Shown here: positions 16,165-24,187 of the stretch, piece after piece
How positions within the stretch are numbered: position 1 is the first letter of the stretch
Layout: the number at the start of each line of letters is the position of its first letter
DNA from: Xanthobacteraceae bacterium
Lineage (GTDB): Bacteria > Pseudomonadota > Alphaproteobacteria > Rhizobiales > Xanthobacteraceae
DNA length: 43,730 nucleotides
Assembly: GCA_028290465.1 (NCBI GenBank)
Contig: JAQGJU010000154.1
Span: forward strand, 1-43,730
Reading direction: 5' to 3'
The notes under the pieces: generated by a model
What the model saw: the letters and a program-made list of their open reading frames with translations, nothing else
Database searches by the model: none
What the model was told of the DNA's origin: nothing
Program-made: the position numbers and the translations under genes

Positions 16165-16195
16165 GAAGCCGCCCCATCCTGGATGGGGCGGCTTC
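16165..16195. terminator. Hairpin between convergent genes, probable terminator of paralog 2
   Basis: A fifteen-bp perfect inverted repeat (GAAGCCGCCCCATCC / GGATGGGGCGGCTTC) separated by one base. It lies 60 bases after the paralog 2 stop and 31 bases from the convergent gene end. There is no T-run, so it may serve both directions or stabilise the mRNA end. Confidence 0.65.
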
Positions 16196-16226
16196 ATGCT
16201 TCGAGATGTGTCTGTATCGAATCTTT

Positions 16227-16658
16227 TCAGCGCGCCGCCGCCGCGCCGATGTCCCAGGCCTTTGCGGCATCGTTCCAAAAAATCTGGTAGCGCTGGTTCA
16301 GCGGAAGCGTACGGGTGAGGGGCGGATGGCCGGGCGTCTCTATTTGCGTCTCGAAGGCGACGCATCCCGTGCAATCGAATGACGCCGTGCCGCCACGCTC
16401 GATTTTCTGTTGTGTCCAGACGCCGTTGTTCGGCCGGATTTTGTAGCTCAGCGCCGAATTGCCGAGATTGACAATCCGAATATTGCCGCGTGACGGGATC
16501 TGCGCTGTGGCGGCTTGAATGCCGGCCATCAGCAATATGGCCGCGCCGAACAGAACGCCGCCGCTTATTATGACAGCGCGTGATCTTTTTCGGAAAACCG
16601 GCATCCGCTTTTCCGGATCACGCGCCGTGAAAAACTGATTACGCCGCGTTTCTGGCAT
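16227..16658 (-). CDS. Membrane-anchored protein with a repeat-encoded N-terminus
   Basis: A 143-residue protein: a basic cytoplasmic start (residues 1-28), one hydrophobic helix (about 29-51, AVIISGGVLFGAAILLMAGI) that could be an anchor or signal, then a small beta-rich domain with a CTGC motif (two Cys, possible disulfide or metal pair). No family is recognised. The ATG at 16658 has an ideal AAGGAG seven bases upstream and overlaps the end of the preceding gene by 20 bases, so the two are co-translated. Residues 12-28 are encoded by a family A palindromic repeat (16576-16625) and are strongly basic. An internal ATG at residue 19 lies within the repeat and is a less likely start. Confidence 0.72.
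   Translation of the reverse strand: MPETRRNQFFTARDPEKRMPVFRKRSRAVIISGGVLFGAAILLMAGIQAATAQIPSRGNIRIVNLGNSALSYKIRPNNGVWTQQKIERGGTASFDCTGCVAFETQIETPGHPPLTRTLPLNQRYQIFWNDAAKAWDIGAAAAR
16576..16625. repeat. Family A palindromic repeat inside a coding sequence
   Basis: Perfect outer arms GCGCGTGATC (16576-16585) and GATCACGCGC (16616-16625), inner arms CGGAAAA and TTTTCCG. It is the same family as 8212-8254 but lies in frame inside the gene at 16227-16658. Confidence 0.85.
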
Positions 16659-17181
16659 CGTCCGGCTCCTTCGGCTTGTCGATGCTTTTGTCGGCGGTCT
16701 TCGTCGGGCCTTTTGTGCCGTTCTTGGTGGCGCTCTTGGCGCCGTTTTTTACAACGTTCTGGTGTTCTTCCCTAACGTCTTCCGCGATCTGGTCGGCGCG
16801 CGATTTGTCGGAGCGGCCCAGCAGATAACCGGCGATGGTGCCGAACAGGCCGACGGCGGGGGCGGTCTGATTATTGTCCAGGCTGCCGACCATCAGGGCC
16901 AGCGTGCCAATGATGATGATCGTGATGACAAGGTATTTGCCGACATCCTCGACCTTGTCGCTGATCCGGTTCTTCAGCAGCAGATACTCGATCACGATGA
17001 TGAACATGCCGAACACGAGGATCAGCGCGGTCATCCATTCGCGATTGCCGAAGGTGCTGATCGGCACCGCGATGTTGCCGCCATCGGTCGGATTGACGGC
17101 CTGCGCCGACGACGCCGTACACAACAGGATCAGCGCGAGCGCAGGAAGAATTGCAGCCTTAGCAGCCTCAAGGGTACGCAC
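16639..17181 (-). CDS. Exported membrane protein with two helices and a charged tail
   Basis: A 180-residue protein starting at a GTG (17181) behind a strong GGGGAGG site five bases upstream. It has a signal-like first segment (AAILPALALILLCTASSAQA), then two membrane helices (about residues 49-69 and 83-103) separated by a short basic loop, then a third weak hydrophobic stretch with GLFGTIAGYLLGRSDK. The C-terminal 50 residues are hydrophilic and rich in Lys, Thr and Asp, without structure. No family is recognised. The stop overlaps the start of the next membrane protein, so the two probably act together in the inner membrane. Confidence 0.75.
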   Translation of the reverse strand: MRTLEAAKAAILPALALILLCTASSAQAVNPTDGGNIAVPISTFGNREWMTALILVFGMFIIVIEYLLLKNRISDKVEDVGKYLVITIIIIGTLALMVGSLDNNQTAPAVGLFGTIAGYLLGRSDKSRADQIAEDVREEHQNVVKNGAKSATKNGTKGPTKTADKSIDKPKEPDDARNAA

Positions 17182-17301
17182 AACGACCTCCCCTAGAATT
17201 GCTTCCTGCCGCAAATACTACTTAGGATAGTAGGCTTTCGCAATCCCCATGCGACGGGCGTGAACTGTGTGAAGAGGCGCGGCGGAGAAGCGATGTTTGC
17301 T

Positions 17302-18930
17302 TCAAACCGTCTTCGCCATGTCGCGCAGCTTGAACTTCTGAATCTTGCCGGTGCTGGTCTTCGGAATCTCGGCGAACACGATGGTGCGCGGCACCTTGTA
17401 GCCGGCCAGATGTGCCCGGCAGTGCGCGATGATGTCTTCCGCGGTCGCGGTCTGGCCGGGCTTGAGTTCGACGAAGGCGCAGGGCGTCTCGCCCCATTTG
17501 TCGTCGGGCTTGGCCACCACGGCCGCGCTGGCGACCGCCGGATGCTTGTACAGCGCGTCTTCGACCTCGATCGACGAGATGTTCTCGCCGCCCGAGATGA
17601 TGATGTCCTTGGAGCGGTCCTTGAGTTGGACGTAGCCGTCCGGATAGATCACGCCGAGATCGCCGGTGTGGAACCAGCCGCCCGCGAACGCCTTGTCGGT
17701 CGCCGTCTTGTTCTTCAGGTAGCCCTTCATCACTACATTGCCGCGCATCATCACTTCGCCGAGGCTTTCGCCGTCGCGCGGCACCGGCTGCATCGTCTCG
17801 GGGTCGCGCACGTCGAGACCTTCCAGCACATGATAGCGCACGCCCTGGCGGGACTTCTTCGCGGCCTGTTGGTCGAGCGGCAGTGCGTCCCATTGCGTAT
17901 GCCAGTCGTTCACCACGGCCGGGCCGTACACCTCGGTCAGCCCATACACATGCGTGACGTTGAAGCCGGCCGACTTCATCGCGGCCAGCACGGCTTCGGG
18001 CGGCGGTGCGGCGGCCGTCACGAACTCGACCACATGCGGCAGCGGCTTCTGCTCGTCCGGCGGCGTGCCGAGCAACGTCGACATCACGATCGGTGCGCCG
18101 CACAGATGCGTGACTTTATGTGTTGCGATGGCGTCATACATCGCCGGACCGCGCACCGCGCGCAGGCATACATGGGTGCCGGCATTGATCGAGATGGTCC
18201 ACGGAAAGCACCAGCCGTTGCAGTGGAACATCGGCAGCGTCCACAGATAGACCGGATGCTTGGCCATGTTGCAGGTCAGGATATTGCCGACCGCCAGCAA
18301 GTAAGCGCCGCGATGATGATACACGACGCCTTTCGGATCGCCCGTAGTGCCGGAGGTGTAGTTCAGGCAGATCGCGTCCCACTCGTCGTCCGGCATCTTC
18401 CAGGCGAAGTCCGGGTCGCCTTGCGCGATGAAGTCTTCGTATTCAATCTTGCCGAAGCGGTCGCCGGAGCCATTAAATTCCGGATCGTCGTAATCGATCA
18501 CCAGCGGCTTCACCTTGGCGAGGGTGAGCGCGTGTTCGACGGTCTTGGAAAATTCGCGGTCGGTGATCAGCACCTTGGCATTGGCGTGGTCGAGCGTGAA
18601 TGCGATCACGGCGGCGTCGAGCCGCGTATTGATCGAGTTGAGCACGCCGCCGGTCATCGGCACACCGTAGTGCGCCTCCAGCATCGCCGGCGTGTTCGGC
18701 AGCACGACGGACACCGTGTCGCCGCGTCCGATGCCGTGTTGGGCCAGCGCCGAGGCGAGCCGGCGCGCGCGCGCATAGAAGTCGCGATAGTTGCGCGACA
18801 GTTTGCCGTGGACGATCGCCGTGTGATCGGGGAAGACGGCCGCGGCGCGCTCGAGAAAGGTCAGTGGCGTCAGCGGCTGGAAGTTTGCTGCGTTGCGGTC
18901 GAGATCGGTGTCGTAGGGCGACGTCGTCAT
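17302..18930 (-). CDS. AMP-dependent acyl-CoA synthetase (DmdB/medium-chain type)
   Basis: A 542-residue ANL-superfamily ligase that activates a carboxylic acid with ATP and joins it to CoA. The P-loop-like motif YTSGTTGDPKG is at residues 191-201, HVYGLTEVYGP around 330, the hinge region DRSKDIIISGGENIS around 435 and the catalytic Lys in PKTSTGKIQ near 529. The sequence resembles the acyl-CoA ligase group that includes DmdB (methylmercaptopropionate) and medium-chain fatty acid ligases; its substrate cannot be fixed from sequence. The ATG at 18930 follows GGGAGAAG; an ATG-like start eight codons earlier is poorer. It precedes no other gene in its direction for 87 bases and may stand alone. 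Confidence 0.92.
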   Translation of the reverse strand: MTTSPYDTDLDRNAANFQPLTPLTFLERAAAVFPDHTAIVHGKLSRNYRDFYARARRLASALAQHGIGRGDTVSVVLPNTPAMLEAHYGVPMTGGVLNSINTRLDAAVIAFTLDHANAKVLITDREFSKTVEHALTLAKVKPLVIDYDDPEFNGSGDRFGKIEYEDFIAQGDPDFAWKMPDDEWDAICLNYTSGTTGDPKGVVYHHRGAYLLAVGNILTCNMAKHPVYLWTLPMFHCNGWCFPWTISINAGTHVCLRAVRGPAMYDAIATHKVTHLCGAPIVMSTLLGTPPDEQKPLPHVVEFVTAAAPPPEAVLAAMKSAGFNVTHVYGLTEVYGPAVVNDWHTQWDALPLDQQAAKKSRQGVRYHVLEGLDVRDPETMQPVPRDGESLGEVMMRGNVVMKGYLKNKTATDKAFAGGWFHTGDLGVIYPDGYVQLKDRSKDIIISGGENISSIEVEDALYKHPAVASAAVVAKPDDKWGETPCAFVELKPGQTATAEDIIAHCRAHLAGYKVPRTIVFAEIPKTSTGKIQKFKLRDMAKTV

Positions 18931-18984
18931 GGTCTTCTCCCGGTCGGGCAGCAACCTAGATGATTGTCGCCCGGGAGAAAATCG

Positions 18985-19743
18985 TCAGGTTCGCAGCAGT
19001 TCGAAAAGCCCGTGGCGCAGCAATTCCAGCGAGATCAGGAACACCAGCACATAGGCGATCTTATAGAACAGCGCGGTCGGCGTGCGCCTGACCAGCCAGA
19101 TGCCCAGGAAGTTGACCGCGACGGCGAACGGCAGCAACGCCAGCGAGGTGGTGAGGCCTTCGGTCGAAAACTGGCCGAGCGCGAAATACGGCGCCACCTT
19201 CATGGCATTGATGGCCGCAAAGCAGATCGCCGTGGTGCCGACCAGTTCCATCTTGGGCAGCTTCTGCGGCAGCACATAGACCTGGAACGGCGGCGCACCG
19301 GCCTGGCTCAGCGTCGACGTGAAGCCGGCGAGGCTGCCCCAGAACACGCCCGCGACCGCGCCGGGCCGCGGCGGCAGTTCGGCCGGCTTTGGGCCGAACC
19401 ATGTGTACAGCACGAAGGTGACGCCGATCAGGCCGATCAAAAGCCGCACGGCGGCGTCCGACACATAGGCGGCGAGCGCCCAGGCGATCACGACCCCGAT
19501 CAGGGCGCCGGGCAGCAGCACCTTGAGATTCCAGGCGCTCCATTCGCGCCGATAGACCCATACCGAGATCACGTCCTGCACCAGCAGGATCGGCAGCAGG
19601 ATGGCGGCGGCCTGCAACGGCGGCAACACCAGCGCCAGCAAAGGCGTCGCCGCCATGCCGACGCCCGCGAAGCCGCCTTTGGAGAGGCCGAGAAAGGTCA
19701 CGGCCACCAGGGCGGTCACCAGGAAGAGGGGATCGGTGAGCAA
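18985..19743 (-). CDS. TauE/SafE-family anion permease
   Basis: A 252-residue inner-membrane protein with about eight hydrophobic helices. It shows the family marks: GLSKGGFAGVGMAATPLLAL in the first repeat and GSLAGFTSTLSQAGAPPFQVY in the second. TauE/SafE proteins export sulfite, sulfoacetate or related anions, or take part in sulfonate metabolism; the substrate here is unknown. The only start that keeps the first helix is a TTG at 19743 with a weak ribosome site. It lies between the acyl-CoA synthetase and prpE, transcribed away from prpE; the 252-base gap upstream presumably holds both promoters. Confidence 0.88.
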   Translation of the reverse strand: MLTDPLFLVTALVAVTFLGLSKGGFAGVGMAATPLLALVLPPLQAAAILLPILLVQDVISVWVYRREWSAWNLKVLLPGALIGVVIAWALAAYVSDAAVRLLIGLIGVTFVLYTWFGPKPAELPPRPGAVAGVFWGSLAGFTSTLSQAGAPPFQVYVLPQKLPKMELVGTTAICFAAINAMKVAPYFALGQFSTEGLTTSLALLPFAVAVNFLGIWLVRRTPTALFYKIAYVLVFLISLELLRHGLFELLRT

Positions 19744-19995
19744 GGGTTTCGGCCTGAGCAGGAGGCGGGACCGGCGTTAAGCGATCCGGCAAAACGCGGT
19801 ATCGCACGCGGATGCGCTAAATCAAAGCGGCCGGGACCGGGGGGCTCCATTGTTGCGGGCGCATGGCCACCGCATGGTGGGATTGGCCGACCAACGAAAG
19901 GTGAAGGGGACGGCGCTTGCATTGCGCGGGGCCGGACGCACAATTGCGCCATTAGAAAAGACAGGCCGACGCGAGCGGCCAAAGGGAGTGCAGGC

Positions 19996-21915
19996 GTGGG
20001 CAAGGCAGGGCAAAGCCGCTACGCGCAGGTCTATGCGCGGGCGATGAACGACCCGGAAGGGTTCTGGGGCGAGGCCGCGCGGGCCATCGACTGGATCAAG
20101 CCGCCGACAAAAATCTTTGATAAGAACGCCGGGGTCTATGGCCGCTGGTTCGTGGACGGCACCTGCAACACCTGCTGGAATACGCTCGACCGCCATGTGG
20201 ACGCTGGGCGCGGCCAGCAGGCGGCGCTGATCTACGACTCGCCGGTCACTGGCACGAAGAAGTCCTTCAGCTACGCCGAACTTCTCGACGAGGTCCGCAC
20301 CCTGGCGGCGGTGCTGCGGGACTTCGGCGTCGCCAAGGGCGACCGCGTTATTCTCTACATGCCGATGGTGCCCGAGGCGGTGTTCGCGATGCTGGCCTGC
20401 GCCCGGATCGGCGCGATTCATTCGGTGGTGTTCGGCGGCTTCGCGGCGAAGGAACTGGCGACCCGGATCGATGACGCGTCGCCGAAGCTCATCCTGTCGG
20501 CGGCGTGCGGCATCGAGCCGGGCCGCGTCGTCAAATACAAACCGCTGCTCGATGAGGCGATAAGGCTGGCGAGCGCGAAGCCGGAAGCCTGCCTCATCCT
20601 GCAACGTCCGCAGGTGACCGCCGTTCTGACGCATGGGCGCGATTATGATTGGGGCTCGTTGCGCGATGCCGCACGCGCGGCCGGCAAGACCGCCGACTGC
20701 GTCGAGGTCGCGGCGACCGATCCGCTGTATATCCTGTACACGTCTGGCACGACCGGCCGGCCGAAAGGCGTGGTGCGCGACAATGGCGGCCACATGGTCG
20801 CGCTGAAATGGTCGATGCACGGCTTGTACGGCATCGAGCCCGGCGAGATTTTCTGGTGCGCGTCCGATGTCGGCTGGGTGGTCGGCCATTCCTACATCGT
20901 CTATGCGCCACTGCTGCACGGCTGCACCACGATTTTGTACGAAGGAAAACCCGTCGGCACGCCGGATGCCGGCGCATTCTGGCGGGTGATCGCCGAGCAT
21001 GGCGCGGTCGCGATGTTCACGGCGCCGACCGCGTTCCGGGCGATCAAGAAGGAAGATCCGCAGGGCAAATTTCTCGCCCAATACGACCTGTCAAAATTCC
21101 GCACGCTATTCCTGGCCGGCGAGCGCGCCGATCCCGATACGCTGAAATGGGCGGAGGCTCTGCTGCATGTGCCGGTGATCGACCACTGGTGGCAGACCGA
21201 AACCGGCTGGTGCATCGCCGGCAATCCGATGGGGCTCGGCATGCTGCCGGTGAAGCACGGTTCGCCGACGGTGCCTATGCCGGGCTACGACGTGCGCATC
21301 GTCGACGAGTCGAACCGCGAAGTGCCGGTCAACCAGATGGGCTCGATCGTGATCAAGTTGCCGCTGCCGCCAGCCTGCCTGCCGACGCTGTGGCAGCAGG
21401 ACGACCGCTTCCGCGAGAGCTACACCACGGAATTTCCCGGCTACTACAAGACCGCCGACGCAGGCTTCAAGGATAGCGATGGCTATCTGTACATCATGGG
21501 CCGCACCGACGACATCATCAACGTCGCCGGCCATCGACTCTCGACCGGTGGCATGGAGGAAGTGCTGTCGTCGCATCCAGACGTTGCCGAATGCGCGGTG
21601 ATCGGCATCAAGGACGAGTTAAAGGGCGAAGTGCCGTGCGGCTTCGTCGTGCTCAAATCCGGTGTCACGCGCCCGCCGACCGACATCGAGAAGGAGATCG
21701 TCGCGTTGGTGCGCGAGCACATCGGGCCGGTCGCGGCGTTCAAACTGGCGATCACGGTCAACCGGCTGCCGAAGACACGCTCGGGAAAAATCCTGCGCGG
21801 CACCATGAAGAAGATCGCCGATGGCGACACCTGGGCGATGCCGGCCACCATCGACGATCCCGGTGTGCTGGATGAGATCGGCGTGGCGCTGAAGGGGAAG
21901 GGTGTGGGGGCTTAG
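19996..21915 (+). CDS. prpE: Propionyl-CoA synthetase
   Basis: A 639-residue acyl-CoA synthetase close to PrpE, which converts propionate, ATP and CoA to propionyl-CoA. The N-terminal acetyl/propionyl-CoA synthetase part has YGRWFVDGTCNTCWNTLDRH. The adenylate motif ILYTSGTTGRPKG is near residue 248, WWQTETGWCIAGNPMG is near 400, and the catalytic Lys in KTRSGKILRG is near 598, where PrpE is also regulated by acetylation. The GTG at 19996 is preferred because AAAGGGAG lies seven bases upstream; the longer open frame runs antisense to the TauE gene. The stop overlaps the stop of the convergent cobalamin-type gene. Confidence 0.94.
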   Translation: MGKAGQSRYAQVYARAMNDPEGFWGEAARAIDWIKPPTKIFDKNAGVYGRWFVDGTCNTCWNTLDRHVDAGRGQQAALIYDSPVTGTKKSFSYAELLDEVRTLAAVLRDFGVAKGDRVILYMPMVPEAVFAMLACARIGAIHSVVFGGFAAKELATRIDDASPKLILSAACGIEPGRVVKYKPLLDEAIRLASAKPEACLILQRPQVTAVLTHGRDYDWGSLRDAARAAGKTADCVEVAATDPLYILYTSGTTGRPKGVVRDNGGHMVALKWSMHGLYGIEPGEIFWCASDVGWVVGHSYIVYAPLLHGCTTILYEGKPVGTPDAGAFWRVIAEHGAVAMFTAPTAFRAIKKEDPQGKFLAQYDLSKFRTLFLAGERADPDTLKWAEALLHVPVIDHWWQTETGWCIAGNPMGLGMLPVKHGSPTVPMPGYDVRIVDESNREVPVNQMGSIVIKLPLPPACLPTLWQQDDRFRESYTTEFPGYYKTADAGFKDSDGYLYIMGRTDDIINVAGHRLSTGGMEEVLSSHPDVAECAVIGIKDELKGEVPCGFVVLKSGVTRPPTDIEKEIVALVREHIGPVAAFKLAITVNRLPKTRSGKILRGTMKKIADGDTWAMPATIDDPGVLDEIGVALKGKGVGA

Positions 21916-22706
21916 GCGCTCTGTGCCGCTCGCCACTCGTCGAAAATCGCCACCAGCGCGTCCAGCCCATCGGTCAGCGCCGCCGGCCCCGGCTGCAGGA
22001 TCAGCGGCGATTTGATCTCGCGCAGGAAGCCGTTGCGAACCGCCGGAATGGCACCGAAGCCCGGCCGTGCTGAAAATTTCTCGGGCACGAATTTCTTGCC
22101 GCACCACGAGCCGACCACGATGTCGGGTTTAGCCGCGATCACGGCGTCGACGCTGACGATGCGGTCCTTCGCGCTCTTCTGGCCGGCCAGATGCGCGAAC
22201 ACGTCGATGCCACCGGCGGCCTCAATCAGTTCGGACACCCAGCCGATGCCGGAGATCATCGGCTCGTCCCATTCCTCGAAATAGACGCGCGGGCGGCGCT
22301 GCGGTGCGGCTTGTGCTCGCACGGTATCGAGCCGTGCCTGCAGCGAAACCGCCAGCGCGTCGGCCTGGTCGCTCGCGCCGACCAGTGCGCCCAGCGTGCG
22401 GATCATGGCGAAAATTCCCGCTACGTCGCGCTGGTTGAAGGCATGGACCGCGATGTTGCGGCGGATCAGTTCGGCCGCGATGTCGGCCTGCAAGTCCGAA
22501 AAGGTCAGCACCAGATCGGGCTGGAGCGCGACGATCTTTTCGAAGTCCGCCGAGATAAAGGCTGACACGCGCGGCTTCTCGCGCCGCACCCGTGTCGGGC
22601 GCACCGCATAGCCGGACACCGCGACGATGCGCGCCTCCTCGCCGAGCAGATACAACGTCTCGACGGTCTCTTCGGTGAGGCAGACGATGCGCTCGGGCGG
22701 AAACAT
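21912..22706 (-). CDS. Cobalamin-type ABC binding protein without signal peptide
   Basis: A 264-residue type III periplasmic-binding-protein fold (BtuF/FhuD family): two lobes joined by a long helix around residues 90-120. The N-terminal motif is RIVCLTEETVETLYLLGEE, and the middle shows LQPDLVLTFSDLQADIAAEL. The protein begins straight in the first lobe with no Sec signal, lipobox or Tat motif. So it is either cytoplasmic or its start is wrong; no upstream in-frame signal is visible. Cobalamin-binding proteins of this short type are found in many proteobacteria. It follows modC in the same direction, with a palindromic repeat (22725-22768) between. Confidence 0.8.
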   Translation of the reverse strand: MFPPERIVCLTEETVETLYLLGEEARIVAVSGYAVRPTRVRREKPRVSAFISADFEKIVALQPDLVLTFSDLQADIAAELIRRNIAVHAFNQRDVAGIFAMIRTLGALVGASDQADALAVSLQARLDTVRAQAAPQRRPRVYFEEWDEPMISGIGWVSELIEAAGGIDVFAHLAGQKSAKDRIVSVDAVIAAKPDIVVGSWCGKKFVPEKFSARPGFGAIPAVRNGFLREIKSPLILQPGPAALTDGLDALVAIFDEWRAAQSA

Positions 22707-22724
22707 GCGCGAATTTCCTTGGTC

Positions 22725-22768
22725 GCATTGTCGGACGGCGAACCGGATGCCACTTCGCCTGACAATGC
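22725..22768. repeat. Palindromic repeat, family B
   Basis: Arms GCATTGTC (22725-22732) and GACAATGC (22761-22768), inner GGCGAA / TTCGCC. It shares the GCGAAxxGGATxCCACTTCGC core with the copy at 15295-15337. It fills nearly all of the gap between modC and the cobalamin-type gene. Confidence 0.75.
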
Positions 22769-22772
22769 TCCG

Positions 22773-23456
22773 CTACGCCAATTTATCCGTGCCGCCGTCC
22801 AGCAATTCAAAGCCGCCGACCGCGACGATTCGGCCGGCCTCCAGCCGCACCACGCGCGTGGCGATCCGCTTCACCTCGGCGGCCTGATGGCTGACATAGA
22901 CCATCGGCACTTTCGCGGCGTCGCGCAGCCGCTCCAGATAAGGAAAGATCTCGCGCTTGCGCGCCGCATCGAGCGAGGCCAGCGGCTCGTCGAGCAGCAG
23001 CAGGCGCGGGCGCATCAGCAATGCGCGGCCAATGGCGACGCGCTGGCGCTCGCCGCCCGACAAGGTGCCGGGCCGCCGGTCGAGCAACTCACCGAGATCC
23101 AGCAACTCGATCACATGCGCGGTCTCGGCCGGGTCGGCCTTGAGCCGGCTCATGCGGCGGCCGTAGTCGAGATTGCCGCGCACTGACAGATGCGGAAACA
23201 GCCGGCCTTCCTGGAACACATAGCCGATCCGCCGCCGGTGCGGCGGCACGTGGATGCTGGCGGCGGACGCATACAGCGCTTCGCCATCCAGCACGATGTG
23301 GCCGCTGTCCGGCTTGACCAGCCCGGCCAGGATATTGACCAGCGTGGTCTTGCCGGCGCCCGACGGGCCGAACAGCGCGGTGACGCCGCCGACGCTATTG
23401 AACCGCGCCGCGAGGTCGAAACCGCCAAGCTGTTTCCTGACATCGACTTCGAGCAT
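22773..23456 (-). CDS. modC: Molybdate ABC transporter ATP-binding protein, short form
   Basis: A 227-residue ABC ATPase. Walker A is GPSGAGKTT (residues 30-38), the signature is LSGGERQRVAIGRAL (132-146), Walker B is LLLLDEPLASLD (152-163) and the switch His is in YVSHQ (187-191). All are intact, so it should power molybdate or tungstate import. It stops directly after the nucleotide-binding domain and lacks the C-terminal Mop/TOBE domain that full ModC (about 350 residues) uses for molybdate sensing. The start at 23456 is two bases after the modB stop; a longer open frame only overlaps modB. Third gene of modA-modB-modC. Confidence 0.9.
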   Translation of the reverse strand: MLEVDVRKQLGGFDLAARFNSVGGVTALFGPSGAGKTTLVNILAGLVKPDSGHIVLDGEALYASAASIHVPPHRRRIGYVFQEGRLFPHLSVRGNLDYGRRMSRLKADPAETAHVIELLDLGELLDRRPGTLSGGERQRVAIGRALLMRPRLLLLDEPLASLDAARKREIFPYLERLRDAAKVPMVYVSHQAAEVKRIATRVVRLEAGRIVAVGGFELLDGGTDKLA

Positions 23457-23458
23457 GA

Positions 23459-24154
23459 TCAGTTTCCGTGCACACGCGCGCCGGCGCGGCGCGACAGCCA
23501 TTCGGACGCGACCAGCGCAACCAGCGAGATCACGACGGAGACGATCACCAACCGCATCGCCGCGTCGTCGCCGCCCGGCACCTGCGTATAGGTATAGATC
23601 GCGGCCGAGATGGTCTGGGTCTCGCCCGGAATATTCGACACGAAGGTGATGGTGGCGCCGAATTCGCCGAGCGCCTTGGCGAAGCACAGCACCATGCCGG
23701 CGATGACGCCCGGCAAAGCCAGTGGCAACGTCACCGTCAGGAACAGGCGCGTACGGTTGGCGCCGAGCGTTGACGCGGCATCTTCCAGTTTGCGGTCGAC
23801 CGCCTCGATCGACAGCCGGATCGCCCGGACCATCAGCGGAAAGCCCATCACGCCACACGCGAGGGCCGCGCCGGTCCAGCGGAACGAGAACACAATGCCG
23901 AAATTGTCGGCCAGGAACGCCCCAATGGCGCCGCGCCGGCCGAACCAGATCAACAGCAGATAGCCGGTGACGACAGGAGGCAGCACCAGGGGCAGATGCA
24001 CCAGCGCATCGACCAGCGCCTTGCCGTAGAACTTTTTGCGGGCCAGCAACCACGCGATGGCGATGCCGGCCGGCAGCGCAAACAGCGTCGCGACCGCCGC
24101 CACGCGCAGCGACAGCAGGACGGCGGTCCATTCGTCGGGGGTCAGAGACAGCAC
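23459..24154 (-). CDS. modB: Molybdate ABC transporter permease
   Basis: A 231-residue permease with about five to six membrane helices and the EAA-type cytoplasmic loop (EDAASTLGANRTRLFLTV, about residues 122-139) that docks onto ModC. The segments FALPAGIAIAWLLAR and VLCFAKALGEFGATITF are typical of ModB. The GTG at 24154 is the start; it begins right before the first helix. It lies 33 bases after modA and two bases before modC, in one operon. Confidence 0.93.
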   Translation of the reverse strand: MLSLTPDEWTAVLLSLRVAAVATLFALPAGIAIAWLLARKKFYGKALVDALVHLPLVLPPVVTGYLLLIWFGRRGAIGAFLADNFGIVFSFRWTGAALACGVMGFPLMVRAIRLSIEAVDRKLEDAASTLGANRTRLFLTVTLPLALPGVIAGMVLCFAKALGEFGATITFVSNIPGETQTISAAIYTYTQVPGGDDAAMRLVIVSVVISLVALVASEWLSRRAGARVHGN

Positions 24155-24187
24155 GCGGTTACTCTATCCTGTCTTTACCGGCCGGCA

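Noticed and set aside
17260-18963. Long open frame (567 codons) on the plus strand opposite the acyl-CoA synthetase gene
   Set aside because: It is the antisense shadow of a well-supported ligase gene in GC-rich DNA; its product is a His/Arg/Gly/Asp-rich string with no family features.
18964-19995. N-terminal extension of prpE by 344 codons
   Set aside because: Runs antisense through the TauE gene; the GTG at 19996 has an ideal ribosome site and gives the normal PrpE length.
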